A stretch of DNA of 64,000 bases, from assembly GCA_916700875.1 (NCBI GenBank), contig CAKAKS010000060.1, positions 28,490,189-28,554,188 of the forward strand. Direction: 5' to 3'. Origin of the DNA: Sebastes aleutianus. Taxonomy: Eukaryota > Chordata > Actinopteri > Perciformes > Sebastidae. The position numbers and the translations under genes were made by a program. This document shows, piece after piece, positions 22,510 through 34,684 of the stretch. The notes under the pieces were generated by a model that was not told where the DNA came from, ran no database searches, and saw nothing but the letters and a program-made list of their open reading frames with translations. The first letter of the stretch is position 1; each line of letters begins with the position of its first letter.

Positions 22510-22890
22510 TGAATAAAATGGAAATACTCGATCAATATCTGGCATGTTTGACACAGTGAATGTTTTTTTTTAAAGACAAGAAGATAAAATCTTCCAATCC
22601 ATCCTCCTACTTTGCTACAAAAGGTGTTTTTCATTCCTGTTATGTTTCCTTTTTGTCTTTGATAACACCTCTTTTCATTCGCTCAGTCATTTGGTTCAAT
22701 CACTGGCCCTTTTCATTGTTTGTCCTCACATCTTTCCTCCTCTTTTCTTTTCTCTGACCTTTCGTGGTCCTGATCTTCTCCTCTGGACCTTCCCACTCTG
22801 CGTTAACTGATCTGCCATTTGGAGCTCTCTCCCCTCCGCTCTCTCTGTGCTCTCCTTTCCCTGCGTTGAACAAATGGGTAATAAGCGCCA
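22510..22890. other. Pyrimidine-rich non-coding DNA
   Basis: CT-rich plus strand. The minus frame at 22700-22891 simply reflects a purine-rich composition. Confidence 0.4.
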
Positions 22891-23560
22891 CTTTGTACCT
22901 CTCTCCTCTTTCAGATCCAGAGTGAAGAGTCTGATTAAATAATCATTGGAGTAGCGGTGTGCGTGCGGCTTTCCCCCTGCTCCTCACCTTGGGGACATAT
23001 TGTCCCCTGTCACTGAAACCTCGGGGACAGAAGGCTCCGCCGTGGGGAGGCTCAGCGGGGGAGCGAGGGGCTGATGAAACGAAGATCGGGTAATGAAGGC
23101 ATGGCCCATGGCTTCCGTGGCTCTGCCATATGTTTCACCAAATGCAAATTGCCCCCAATTCAAACAACTTTTTCATCTTGATATATGCAAATGTGTTTAT
23201 AAATACTGGCTTATAAATATAGCATTACAGTTTTTAAGGAGGGAGCTTTGAGTCATTTTCTCCCTCGCTCTGCTGTTGTTACGCGTGGCAGCGGCGCAGC
23301 ATGACAGGCTTTAACGAACAGGCTCGGACCTGGCAGCGCCTAATGGCGTCCTGGGGGACAGGAAGTGAGGGGGTCAAAGGGAGGGGAGCGGCGACTGGCC
23401 TGCGAACCAATGAGAACGGCGCTCGCGAATGCCTCGTCCAATTAAGATTAGCCCAGTTATCACACAAGCCAATGACAAATCAGAGGGGGCACGTTTTACA
23501 AATGAGTGCTAGAGGTGAGGCGGCCACACATTTGAACTTTTGACATTTCAGATTCATTTA
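22891..23560. promoter_or_regulatory. Repeat-poor, enhancer-like block with octamer and steroid-receptor-type sites
   Basis: It carries GGGGACA-TAT-TGTCCCC at 22991-23007, octamers ATGCAAAT at 23142-23149 and 23185-23192, forkhead-like TGTTTATAAAT near 23194, and CCAATTAAGATTAG near 23438. CCAATGAG (23408) and CCAATGAC (23469) flank the latter. No repeat family was recognised. Regulatory role is inferred. Confidence 0.4.
22991..23007. promoter_or_regulatory. Perfect IR3 steroid-receptor-type palindrome
   Basis: GGGGACA and TGTCCCC are exact inverted arms around TAT, matching the inverted-repeat-with-3-bp-spacer layout of glucocorticoid/androgen receptor sites (half-site GGGACA). Confidence 0.4.
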
Positions 23561-23723
23561 ACTTTTTAGACAGCACTCTCACCCGCTCTCCGCTCACAAT
23601 ACAAAATCAATAATCTATAAAAGAGAACTGGATTAGCAAATAAAAAGTTTATGGTGTTTACATGAGTTCTGTGGAGCAGATCCTGTGGGGCAACATCACC
23701 TAAACACTGAGAGCTTAGACGGA

Positions 23724-23741
23724 GTATGTGTGTATGTGTAT

Positions 23742-23812
<71 letters not shown>
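23724..23812. repeat. (TG)n compound microsatellite
   Basis: TG alternation broken by TGTA and TGCG units, about 90 bp. Confidence 0.95.
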
Positions 23813-23813
<1 letters not shown>

Positions 23814-23859
23814 CGCGCTCAGAGCAATGAACCCAAAACATCAACATCAAAGAGGCAAA

Positions 23860-24470
23860 ATGTTAAATAATGATAAAGCCTTGATTGCAGTCTAATTAAC
23901 TTGATTGAGCTACCCGAGAGCTAAACTGCTTATATATTTCTATTCTGACCTGGAAAAAACTTTGTGACACATCTTCATCCTATACGGAGGCAGAGAAACT
24001 CTTTCTGCATATATTATATATTCTAAATATTGATTATTTATCAGTTATTCACTTTTTTTTTTAGACAGTTGATGTCTGTCCTCTCCTAACATGTCACGTC
24101 AGGTCATTCAGAAGCCTCCTGTATATCTCTCTCTCTTATTCAGGCCCGGTGAGGACAGCTGACGCCGTTAGCCGCTCCTGTTGAGGAAGGGGGGGCAGTC
24201 AGGTGTCAGTCGCCGCGGCGATGATCAGATTGTCACAGTCCCGCTGGTTCCCTTGGAGACGGCACCTGAGTCGATGCCTGTGCCAACATCTTCATCATCA
24301 CCCGCCGCAACAGCAGCTGGCGGCTCTGGACCGGACCGCGTGGCCAAGTGGGTCAGACCTCACTGAGGGTGTAGAGGCAGTCGACCGTACGGCCTGTTGT
24401 TATAGTCGGGCGTGGTGCATTATGGGAGGCCTGAGAGCGTAGAAAGGGTTTGATTGCAAAATCTGTTAAT
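23860..24470. other. AT-rich DNA then a GC-rich patch
   Basis: 24140-24440 is CpG-richer (GTCGCCGCGGCGATG near 24208, GCATTATGGGAGG near 24417). It resembles a small CpG island or a GC-rich repeat. The open frames there (24181-24442) show no domain. Confidence 0.3.
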
Positions 24471-25780
24471 AAAGTTTGTGTGTCCAATTAATGTTTTTTC
24501 TTGGAAAGCTTCACATACTTCACATATTTGTACACCTGCATCCAACATGGGAACCGTCATTAATTGAATATCAACAGCATTAACATATTTGAATTAACAT
24601 AAGTGATCATTTGAGTTACTGTTGTAGAACCTCTGTGGTTTCATGGATGTTTTTGCCACCTTTTACTCTCACACCTCAGCTCAGGATGCCACCTCACTAA
24701 TAATTTCCATGTGTCGTGTTTGTAATTTTACAAGCAGAAAGCTCAAGTGAGCTGTTACTCCTAATTAGCAGGTTGTGTTTACCACCTTATAGCGGCGGTT
24801 TGTGTGGCGTAGACTTTTGGTTGTACACAAAACAAAAAAAGAAAACAGGTGAAGAAACTTTTGTGAGCGTCAAATGCTATTTTAAATTCCATCAAGAGTC
24901 ATTTCAAGATTTAACACGAGGTCCATTTAGTAGCTACTCTGGGGCTTTTGATCATACAAATCGTCATCAGCAGTGGTTGTTTAGTTGTTGTTGAATTGTA
25001 AGTGATCAAATTTCCATTTTTTTCCGAGCACTGTAATGACTTCTCTTACTTGTTGGTTCAAAAGCTGAAGTTCAAAATTCATTATCACAAACTTCGTCGC
25101 CACAAAGTCCAGAACAGCCCTTAAACGGACCCTATGGTGAGATTGTTTTCCTGTTTCCAAGGCCAAGAATGAACTTTGAACCTGATTGTATTTGGACACT
25201 AATTCTTATTCATTGTGGACACAGAAGAAGGCAGTGAAAGGATTTTTTTTGGTGTATCCTCTTGGTGTGAATGTCTTGGTCGAGATGAACAAGGACAATT
25301 GTTACTCTTTGTATGTATGCATTTGCTTAGAAAATCTCTCTTTTTTTGCGTTGTGATCGCCTTAATTTCCTTTGTAAGATGAATTGGGGCTGGTATGCAT
25401 GATGATCTGTTGGTTTTTGTATGTACATTGACTGGACGCAAGGATCACGTCATTAACTTGCACCCGGTTCAAGTGATGGATGGGACAGATTCTGACTGAG
25501 AACAGATCATTAAAAGGGTACAAGCAAAGAAAGGAAGCAAATACAGGACATATGTACAGACTAATCGTCCTCATCTTTACATTGAAGATGCAAAACTTGA
25601 ACACAGCTCAAATGAAAGTTCATTATTTATAAGCTCAGACACATACTGATTGTATTTAATGACTCAAAGTTATATTTCCTGTTTTATGTTGTTAAGAAAC
25701 CAATTTTCATAGGAATTCATGTGCCACCATCTTTTGACACCTCATCCAGTGTTTAATACATCTACAACATTAGCAGTAAA
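24471..25780. other. Non-coding DNA with a reversed copy of the 155-195 bp repeat
   Basis: 24900-25200 has GTCCATTTAGTAGCTACTCT and CTTTTGATCATAC, and TTTCCAAGGCCAAGAATG, related to the unit at 285-1830. Nothing else was recognised. Confidence 0.4.
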
Positions 25781-25784
25781 CACA

Positions 25785-26248
25785 CAGTGGTGGAAGAAGT
25801 ACTCAGATACAAGTAAAAGGCCTTCATTCAAAATCATACTTAAGTAAAGTAAAGTACTTAAAAGTACATAAATATTGGCATCAAAATACACTTAAAGTAT
25901 ACCAAAAGCAAAAGTTCTCATTGTGCAGAATGCCCCATTTCAGAATAATATACATTATATGATTGGATTATAGGATAATTATTGATGCATTCATGTGTTC
26001 ATCACTTTAAACACTTGGGTTTAAAACTGTTGGGTTGCTTAATCAATAATAATACCTAATAATGTAATAGTTGATTTTTATTTTGTATTAATAATTTGAA
26101 TCTGCAAAGTATAAAGTTGTCAAATAAATGTAATGGAGAACAATATTTGCTTCCCAAAATTAAGTGGAGTAGAAAGTTGCAGAAAATGTAAATACTCAAG
26201 TACCTGAAAATTGTACAGTGTGGACAGAGAAGTTACTTTCTACCATTG
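25785..26248 (+). mobile_element. Family B element, most intact copy (464 bp)
   Basis: The left end CAGTGGTGGAAGAAGTACT and right end AGTTACTTTCTACCATTG are imperfect inverted repeats. The interior holds ACTTAAGTAAAGTAAAGTAC and the ATTGTGCAGAATG...CCCATTTCAGAATA block. No target duplication is clear. Widely repeated in this window; no coding capacity. Confidence 0.7.
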
Positions 26249-26249
26249 T

Positions 26250-27175
26250 GTACAGGTAGTTTAGTCAGTCGTTGCTGACATTACACACACACACGACACA
26301 TTGTCCAGCTGATCTGAGGCCTGTGTGAGTCCACCAGTCTCCAGGTCTTGACAGATGAGTTGTGCTGGTTACTGTAACCTCCAGGTTCACAGTCAGCTCA
26401 TTAGCCCGAGTGCTCTGCTGCTAATTCAGTGAGGGGGGGGGGGGTTACGAACTGGATGCTAATTAATCACAGACAGAGACGACCTGGCATACAACGTACA
26501 GACAAAAGCAGTGGTGAACGCTGCCGCCGTGTAGGCGTTAACACTCAAGTGTTGTTTGTGGGCGAACACAACAAGGTTTACTGTGTATGCCGAGGAAAAG
26601 ATGATAAGAAGTAAACAAAGAAGGCAGCGGAGCGACTGTGTGATCACAGGGAGCTTATAGGAGACGCCAGTTAAAAAGGGTGTGATTGAAGCCTTTTAAT
26701 TAGTCTTGATGAGAAAAGTGAAGTTGTGAAATAGATCCACTAATAAAGATAAATTCACTTTTTGTCAGTATAGCAGGTGGATCTTTGACTTGTCTCATAT
26801 ACTTCCAGTACAGTAAACGGTGCTGTGGAAAGTCAACTATACATGGAGGTGACAGTTAAATGAATCTTTGATTAACCACCAGCTAAGCTAAATGCACCGA
26901 GCTCCACATGTTTCATTATTCTTGATGAAATAAACTAAAATCAACACAAACGTCCTCATTTAGCATAAAATTAAGTGTTGTTTTATTTTTTCGAAAACTT
27001 AAAAAGCATATAAGTTTTCTCTGTGGATCAGAGGTCGCTTGATTTAGTGTTGTGTAATGGTTATGTTATTGATTCGGTTTAACCGTGTTTTGCTTGTGTC
27101 AAAGTATAGTATATTCAATTTTTTTAAACAAGACATTAACCTTACAGCATTATTAACTGACTTTTTTCTCTTTTC
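26250..27175. other. Non-coding DNA, nothing recognised
   Basis: A G run lies at about 26432-26442. 26470-26650 has short frames on both strands without domains. Confidence 0.4.
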
Positions 27176-27179
27176 TTTG

Positions 27180-27450
27180 TCCAACTGATGAAGTTAAGTC
27201 CAATATTCACTCTTTTTTTAGCTCTGTTTTTGGGTTTCGAGGGAAATATCTGGCTCTTTAATGCTCCACAATGTTCATCAGCTAGTTGCTAACTGTGTAT
27301 GTGTGCCCTTTGGTGCCTGTCAGGTAGTTTTTATTAGAGCCTTTATGCTAAGAGAAAACAGCTGCCTGCTGCTGCTGGAAGTGATGTTGCTAAGAGACTG
27401 AAAAAAAAAAGTTAGGAGCCGTAAAACCAAAACAATGAGCTGAAAGATGG
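27180..27450 (-). repeat. Dispersed repeat family F, copy 1
   Basis: AAGTCCAATATTCACTC and AAATATCTGGCTCTTTAATG match the reverse complement of 33000-33100. Confidence 0.55.
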
Positions 27451-27940
27451 TAAAATGCTCGGTAGAGCTGAGAGGAACTGGATGATAACTATCTGAGTGA
27501 CCCCTCTCACATTACATCGAGTTATTCAACCCATAATTTATGTAAGAATCTTGAAAACTTTCTCTCAAATATCACAACTTTTGCAAGTTAATGAGTGCTG
27601 TTTCATCAAAGTAAACAGACCGTCTTCTAAGCCGACATTAGACGCAGGAAACCATAAAGAGTGGGGTTATGTGACACTACAATGACTCTTGAAATTCAAA
27701 ATAAAAAGAACAATTAACTGCAACATGCTGTTTGACCAAAGCCTGGCTCATGCTACTATGAAATACCTGAGTTCATATGAGAGAAAGAACATGGACACAC
27801 AGTAAAAAGTAATCACAGTAAACTCTTGTAAATGGTTAAATGGAAGTTGAGGATGTGACAGAAAGTGGGGAGCTGTGAATCTTCATCAGAGTTACAATGG
27901 CTCCCTCTTCAGGGTTAGACGACTATCTTCAGCATTACAG
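27451..27940. other. Non-coding DNA, nothing recognised
   Basis: No repeat, RNA or coding signature was recognised. Confidence 0.4.
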
Positions 27941-27944
27941 TAGA

Positions 27945-28262
27945 GCTCACTTTTAGTTTTACGTCTTAACATCTCCATCATGTACTATATCTGCTCTGCT
28001 CATACATATTTATACTACTGACCGTACTGTATTTATCTCACCTACAGTGTAATTATATTTATACTTCTGTCTATACTTATTGTTGCACACTTTCACACGG
28101 TTCGCATATTCATATCTACTTCCTCTATTGTTTATTCTTTATATTACCACTATGTATAGTGGTTATATCTATATCTAGTAATGTATATGTAAATACTTTG
28201 CACTGCTTTTTGCATTTCATTGTCCCAACACTACTGACAATAAACTTGAATCTAATATCTTT
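27945..28262 (+). repeat. LINE-type 3' end
   Basis: Ends in GCATTTCATTGTCC...CTGACAATAAACTTGAATCT, a common teleost LINE 3' tail, with TATACTTCTGTCTATACTTA upstream. No reverse-transcriptase frame is present. Confidence 0.5.
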
Positions 28263-28264
28263 AA

Positions 28265-29990
28265 GGACAGAATTTAAATCTAATTTGGGGATTTAGTGTG
28301 TTTTTGTTTTGTTTTGCTGACACAGCCTTACCAAGCCTTTACAGTAAATGTATAAACTATTTACTTGTGTTTTTATCCCATGTCACGCTTCACTTTTTGT
28401 TTCGTTTTGTGTTTCTGCATGTTTGTGTTACGTGTTGGATCGAGTCCGTCTATTTGTTTGTTTATTTGGTGAATATTTAGACAAATGAGGTTGTTATATG
28501 TCAGAATAAATCAAACCTATAATCTAATTGTTTATAATTCTGTGGGTTTTGCTCTTTATTTTACAGAGATGTGATTATGGGAATGTCACAATATTCATAA
28601 TAATAAGAAGGCATACATGTTTAAACATCAAAAGTATTATAAAGTAAATGAAAGTAAACAATAGTACTGTATACGGAGAGCTGGTGTCTTTATGTTCTGT
28701 GGTTCACTGTGAACATCTGTACAAACACCTACATGTATAGTATCTGTCTGTGCAAATATAACCGTGTGTGTGTGTGTGTGTGTGCGTGCGTGTGTGCCTT
28801 ACTGTCCCTTGGGCCCTCATTAACACCACAGTATGTTGACTGAAATGAAGCACCAGCCAGCTGCATTGTTGATCACATGACAATGAGATGGATGTGTGGC
28901 GGAGGCAAGCAGGGCTGTGAGTGTGTGCATGCGTGTGTGCGTGTGTCTTTAAAAGCACCTTTAGAGTGCAAATTGTGTGTCAATAAGCACATATTAGTGA
29001 CAGACTGATTAATCTGGTATTAATCAGCAGGATACAGAAATGAAATACCGTTTAAACAGAAATATGTTGCTTCCACAAAGTCCTGAAGAGAGCAGGCAGG
29101 TCATCATGCTCGTACACCAGAGGGCAGCAAATAACTGCATGTCAGTTTGACTCTGTACTGTTGCTGCAAAAGCCTCTGTAACATGTCACTGTACACAATG
29201 CTACTAATACTTCTGTCCATACTTCAACTATACTGCAAGTACAACTAATTGGCAACTGCTGTTATTACTGCTGCACCAATATACTGTTGTCCTCTTACTG
29301 CCTCCATTGGGCCTCGCTAGAACCAAATGTTGCATGTCAGTGTTATGGTGTAATGATGCCAATGTACTGATGCCATGTTTGTTTTAGGATTCTCTTATGG
29401 TCCTCTCCTTTTTGCCAAATAGTACACTATGCTTTATTCACCTGTCTTCCCTTCATCGTGGTGTCTGAGGCTGCTTCCTTATATACAATTCATCATGTGA
29501 CCATCAAAATACGATGTATGCAAAATATTACAATCATCTTTCTCTTCAGGAATACCATCTACAAGATAAATAGTTATGATCATAAATACAGAATTTAACA
29601 TTACAATCATCTTTAGCAGATACTTTCTTTCATCTTAACACTTAATTTTTGATGGATTTGCATTGGGCTGCGTCCTCAAAGTAAGAAAAAGAAGTACTGA
29701 CTTGAGTTGTGAGATTGTGAAAAGGGAAACTTGTGTGGCCCCCTTCACAGGAAGGTCAGAGGTCAGGAGCAGTTGTGTAAGCTGTTAAGATTCATTGTTT
29801 CGCTCAAGGACGTTTCAGAAAGGCAGAAGCTTGTCAACAGACTGTGAACAAGTGAATCAATCCAGCCACAATACTGACTCGATATTATATCACCCTCAAG
29901 TGTGACACATGCAGTAAAGATGAACTATTCACAATCTGTCAAGAGAGTTTCACAAGTCTACATAGACGTAGTGGAGTAGAAAGAGTGCCT
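28265..29990. other. Non-coding DNA with microsatellites and a candidate CTCF site
   Basis: (TG)n lies at 28763-28797 and a GTGTGTGCATGCGTGTG tract near 28920. A plus-strand CTCF-type match (ACACCAGAGGGCAG, 29114-29127) fits 13 of 14 core positions. The rest is AT-rich. Confidence 0.4.
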
Positions 29991-29999
29991 GAATTAGAC

Positions 30000-30330
30000 C
30001 AAAAAAGGTGCCAGTAAACAAATTCAGCAGTTGACATGATCATCACATGTGTCTTGGATAAGAACACCGTTCTTGCCTTAGGTGTGTCATTTTCATGCCT
30101 TGTAGTCTGTACTGACTGCAATGTAAATGCATCCGCGTAGTGGCGTAGAATAAAAAGTCAGAAAGACTGCCAACAAACACACTTTCAACTGTTTATGACA
30201 TGTTTTTTTAGTAATGTTTGTGACTTGTTTTTCATACTTATGTTACGTTGTTTCCGTACATATTTTACTTAGTTTATGTACTTATTTTAAGCACAACCAT
30301 GGTGTTTTGCCCAAACCTAACTAAGTGTTT
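30000..30330 (+). mobile_element. Family A fragment, copy 5
   Basis: Has TGTGTCATTTTCATGCCTTG, GTACTTATTTTAAGCACAAC and CCAAACCTAACTAAGTG. Confidence 0.55.
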
Positions 30331-30800
30331 TTATTGCCCCCTGCTGGTACTGCACCTTCAAACACGCATGTATTGTAATATTCACGCCTCGGTGAGGCAA
30401 AACCAAAAGAAGCTCAAAGTGGGTGGCTCCGGCCGTCGCCATCTTGGCAGTGACGACACAGCCTAGCTCCCGGCTAATTAAAAAAATGAGCAAAGAGGTG
30501 GAGTTTGCAGCTAGCGATCTGAGACGGCACCCACCTGTCACTCATTCACTAATGCATTAAGCCCGAATATAATTTAAACAGGTGTGTTATATAAAAATTC
30601 ACCACCGTATAGTTGTCATAAACAGAGCTGTTAGCGATAGAGACCAAAACCATTTTTTGTAACAGGCTGTAAACATGTTTATTTCTGCTGTAAAGTTGGG
30701 CATTTTAACTTGGCGGTCTCTGGGGATTGACTCACTTTTGGAGCCAGCCTCAAGTGGCCATTTGAGGAACTGCAGTTTGGGCTTCATTTCTCAGCACCAG
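30331..30800 (-). repeat. Dispersed repeat family E, copy 2, with CTCF-type motif
   Basis: Contains GCCAGCCTCAAGTGGCCATT and GAGGAACTGCAGTTTGGGC. TTGCCCCCTGCTGG at 30334-30347 reads CCAGCAGGGGGCAA on the minus strand, 13 of 14 CTCF core positions. Confidence 0.5.
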
Positions 30801-31009
30801 ATGTTGCCGCTTGGGCAAAACGTGACACCGACATGCTATCCTCTGGTGGACAGGCGAGTCTGTTACACACTTTGGCGTGATATCGGGTTGCATGACACCT
30901 TTGACATTACACACATAATTTGACCCATTGATCTCGGTCTATATTTGGAATGCAGCCAGTGAAACAGCACAGTTCCAGACAAATATATTCTTTATATTAT
31001 TATTTGCGA

Positions 31010-32240
31010 ATCCCCACAGGTGCCTGCAGTTTACACACAGTCCCATGGGCTGACTAAATGATCCAGTCAGCTCCTCTCGACGCAGTTTGCTCAGAGGACA
31101 AGAGCACTGAGACTCAGTGAAGCATTGCAGGGAGCAGCTTTTTGCTCTGGCACTCACCAAAACAAATGTCTTGACTGTCAACATCCCCCCAGTGCACGAT
31201 CGCTGTTAACCCCCCGTGGATCAGGAGCCTGAGCTACTACTCTCCATTTAACTCCCACACACACACACATGCTTGTAAACACGCTCACAGAGCGACGTGC
31301 GGTTTCTCTTCTCATTCCTCACATTATGAAGAATTCCCTCCAGACACTCATGCATTAAACAACCAGGGAGTTGAATGTATGCATGGGCTGTAATTGGCGG
31401 ATTATAAATTCCTACACTCTGTGGCACTGTTGACTTTGCCATCTCTGATCCCCGAGTGTATTCATTTCAAAGGCCTCTATTTGTAGCCTTTTGGTGAAAA
31501 ACCACAGTTTAATGTGAGACCTGCAGCCCCAGTCTGGTGAAATACACACACATTATAATTGGGTCCTTTTACGCAGCGATAAATTATGCATGAACTTAAT
31601 GGTCGGGGTTTGTGGCCCCTGCTGATATGGAAACTGCAAGGGTTTGAAAAACTCTGTGGGGAATCAACAGAAGAATTATAAAATATATATACTTTAGGTC
31701 TGCATATGTGTTCATTAAAATCACATGTGGTTACTTTACTGTATCCTCATGATCGTTAGATAAAAAAAAAAAAAGCAAGGTGACATTTTTCCTTTCTCAC
31801 TTTCATGTGCCAGCTTTAAACGTTGATGTATTCCTGCACATGTGGTTAATTTTTACTCATTTATTGCACTTGGCAAACGAAGTCGTGCTGTTTCTGATTA
31901 GAGCCAGCCGAGTTTCTATCACATTCGTTAAGATAAGGATAAAACTGTAGCTTCATCGAGCAAGGCAGCAGTTACAGAGCAGTTAAAACCATTAAAGGAA
32001 TCTTAACATGTTGGGAACAAACTTCCTTCCCGACATGCAGACACATGCACGCATTTTAAATACAGCGTCGGTGCCACAGGCTGGGTGGAGAAACAACCAC
32101 CAGCTAAATGCTTTTAAATATTGGCTGTGACAAGTTTTTCTACTTTACCAGCCACGTTGGCAGCAAACCAACAATTACTTGGATGTCCTATTCACTTGTA
32201 AAATTATATTTGGCTGTTAAAAAGAGTGAAACTGCATTTT
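31010..32240. promoter_or_regulatory. Repeat-poor, enhancer-like block
   Basis: GAAAAACCACAGTTTAATG (RUNX-type, 31496), TTACGCAGCGATAAATTATG (31570) and ATTAGAGCCAGCCGAG (31898) lie in sequence with no recognised repeat apart from a short (AC)n near 31256-31268 and an A run near 31762. Regulatory role is inferred from texture. Confidence 0.3.
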
Positions 32241-32244
32241 AGGA

Positions 32245-32855
32245 TTACTTGCTGAGGCTGATGAGAGAAAAAGCTGATCACAGGTCAAGTTTTAAGGGTT
32301 TAAATGATGTTTCTTTTGGAAAGGTGGCTGAAGAAACTCACCCATAAAGACGTTTTGCAACACTAGTTTCATGATTCATTATTCTGTCTTCAGTCCACAG
32401 TATTTAAAAGTACACTATGTGCTTACGTATTAGATATGGGTGGCACCAGGAGTGTGCTATTTATGGTAAGTGCAGAATAAACTGAGCCTAATCCTTAAAT
32501 GAAACACAGTGTTGAGAAAGTGGCATGTTAGCTAATTGATTTATAGGCTACATTTTTAAAAGGTAATTTTGTTACTGATGATCTATTTTGATGCACAAAT
32601 ACGTGAATACACAAAAGTGTCTTTTGTATCGCTGCACCAAAGTTGGACATTTTCAAATTACACTTACTTGCTTTAAGCTCTAGTGTTTTGTAAATACAGT
32701 TGGCAGGATGTCTGCAGGTATTTAAGAACTTTTAAAATGAAATTTGTTTAGAAAGTTTAGTAACATTTCATAAGGTAAAATAAATGACTACTGGAGTAAT
32801 CATATCAAACCTTAAAGCTGCACTTATCCTAATCAATGAATCAAATGACTATGTA
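32245..32855. other. AT-rich DNA, nothing recognised
   Basis: No repeat, RNA or coding signature was recognised, apart from a short AAAGCTGCACTTATC piece at 32813 resembling 60425. Confidence 0.4.
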
Positions 32856-32859
32856 TAAT

Positions 32860-33120
32860 AAGAAAATGGTTTCGCAGCAGTTCCTTTCAGCTCTACAGAG
32901 CGCTTAGCGTCTTCCACCTCATTGTTTTGGTTTAACGGCCCACAATAAAAAAGCTCCAGAAACATACCTGTACAGCATCAAATGGCAGACAAAGTTATCT
33001 GCTGAACTTAGTGGAGCATGTAGCAGATAAAGAGCCAGATGTTTCCTTCAGGAGTTGATGGAGACCAAAACAAACCTGAAAGAGAGTGAATATTGGACTT
33101 CAATTTGCCAGGTTGCCTGT
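32860..33120 (+). repeat. Dispersed repeat family F, copy 2
   Basis: Shares TCATTGTTTTGGTTTAAC, ATAAAGAGCCAGATGTTTCC and GTGAATATTGGACTT with the reversed copy at 27180-27450 and a fragment at 42195-42270. Confidence 0.55.
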
Positions 33121-33789
33121 GTAACATGTTTAATAATGCTTCCACTTGCCATTGTACCAGAGCAGTATATATCTGTATTTTGGTTCAGTGTTCTGTCACT
33201 TTAAAATACATGTGGTTGCCTTTAAGGGAATGATGTACCTTATGTTCATCCCAGTTTAACTTGACAGTGTAAGCGGTAAGCCACGATTATGTGTGTTCAG
33301 TGTTCAGTTTTGGTTCATAGTTTTGTCATATAAATGTATACTGTATGTACCAAGAGGAGTTCAGACATGGACAAAGATTTTCACGTAATTGTAGATTTTC
33401 AAATTCTTTATATCTGTTCTACCAACAACCGCATGTAGGTTATGTCGCTAGTTAAGTTAGCCAACTACCAAGCAGTGTGTTTTGTGGTAACATGAGTGTT
33501 TCTGTATTTCTAGTAACATCATTACTGAAGGTATATGTTCCAGAACAGACCAGTGACCGCACTGTTTGTCTGTTATCAGAATAAACTAACTCAACTGGGA
33601 ATCCTGGCCTGTGGTGTCTTTATAACACAATGTAAGATCACACCTGTTACACCTGCAACACAACAAACTCCAAATGTTGCTCCATGTGATGTGTATGGCT
33701 ATAAACCTCAGCTGACAGCTAACGTTTTCTATTATTATTTACTATCTATCAGCGGTGATGGTTTCAGCGAGTCAGACGACTGACCGGCC
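33121..33789. other. Non-coding DNA, nothing recognised
   Basis: The frame at 33535-33783 has no recognisable domain. Confidence 0.4.
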
Positions 33790-34680
33790 AAATAAAATGT
33801 AACGTACTGGTCTGCTGTGTGTGTGAATGAACATAATCCATCACTATTTGTTGATTATAATTTATATTAATAATATGTGAGTAACTAGTAACTGCTGTCA
33901 ATAAATAAAAGTAAAAAGTACCATATTTCCACTGAACAGAGCCCAGGAGTGGCCATAGAGGGAAAAAATATATACCGAGGCCACAATTTACCAATTTGTG
34001 CTGACAAGGTATAATTTGGTACCTCAATTTAATTAAGTGGTTCCCACATTTTGATTAATTCACAGGCACAAATTGAATAATTACATACTTTTGGCAGTGC
34101 ACAAGGCCAAGTCCATCATTCCAGCCGCCACCTGCTTAAGGTACTTGATTAGATAGCTATGGATAGAGCCTCTTTAATTAAGCTTTATTTTAGCTTGGGG
34201 ATGAGTTATCAAGACATGTTGACAACACTTGCTTTGCAAAGGATTATATTGTTAAAGGCAATTGACAAGATATTGCGAGCTTGTGGATTATATCGTTGGC
34301 AATAAACTGACTTGGAGATACCAATAAATAAAGCAGGTGCACTGGACTTCATGCTTCTGGAGAATAGGCTGTTCTATTCTGCTGGCTCTCTGTATATAGG
34401 CCTACACTTATCTTGTGCAAATTAACCAAAAATGGGGGAACTATTTATTTTTAATTGAGGCCACATCTTGTGCGCACAAATGAATAAATCGTGGCCTCGA
34501 CTTGTTTATTTTTTTCTCTCTCTGGCCACTCCTGGGCTCTGAAGAAATGAAATAGTAGTGGAGTCGAGGTATAAAGTGACATAAAAAGGAAAAACTACCG
34601 ACCTAAGTAATACCTCAAAATGATACTCAAGTACAGAACTTGAATGATGAAATGTACTTAATTACTTTCCATGTGTTGAC
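33790..34680 (+). mobile_element. Family B copy 3, interrupted by a TIR element
   Basis: The left part ends AAAAAGTACCATATTTCC and the right part resumes AATAGTAGTGGAGT...TTAATTACTTTCCATGTG, as in the intact family. The gap is filled by the 33937-34541 element. Confidence 0.6.
33937..34541. mobile_element. 605-bp element with long terminal inverted repeats
   Basis: The ends CAGAGCCCAGGAGTGGCCA and TGGCCACTCCTGGGCTCTG are exact inverted repeats of 19 bp. Homology continues imperfectly for about 65 bp through CGAGGCCAC and ATTTGTGC blocks. No clear target duplication and no coding capacity. Confidence 0.75.
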
Positions 34681-34684
34681 TAAA

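Noticed and set aside
23566..23870. Frames encoding poly-His/Thr or Cys/Val stretches
   Set aside because: Translation of a (TG)n microsatellite; the same applies at 1857-2099 and 28704-28958.
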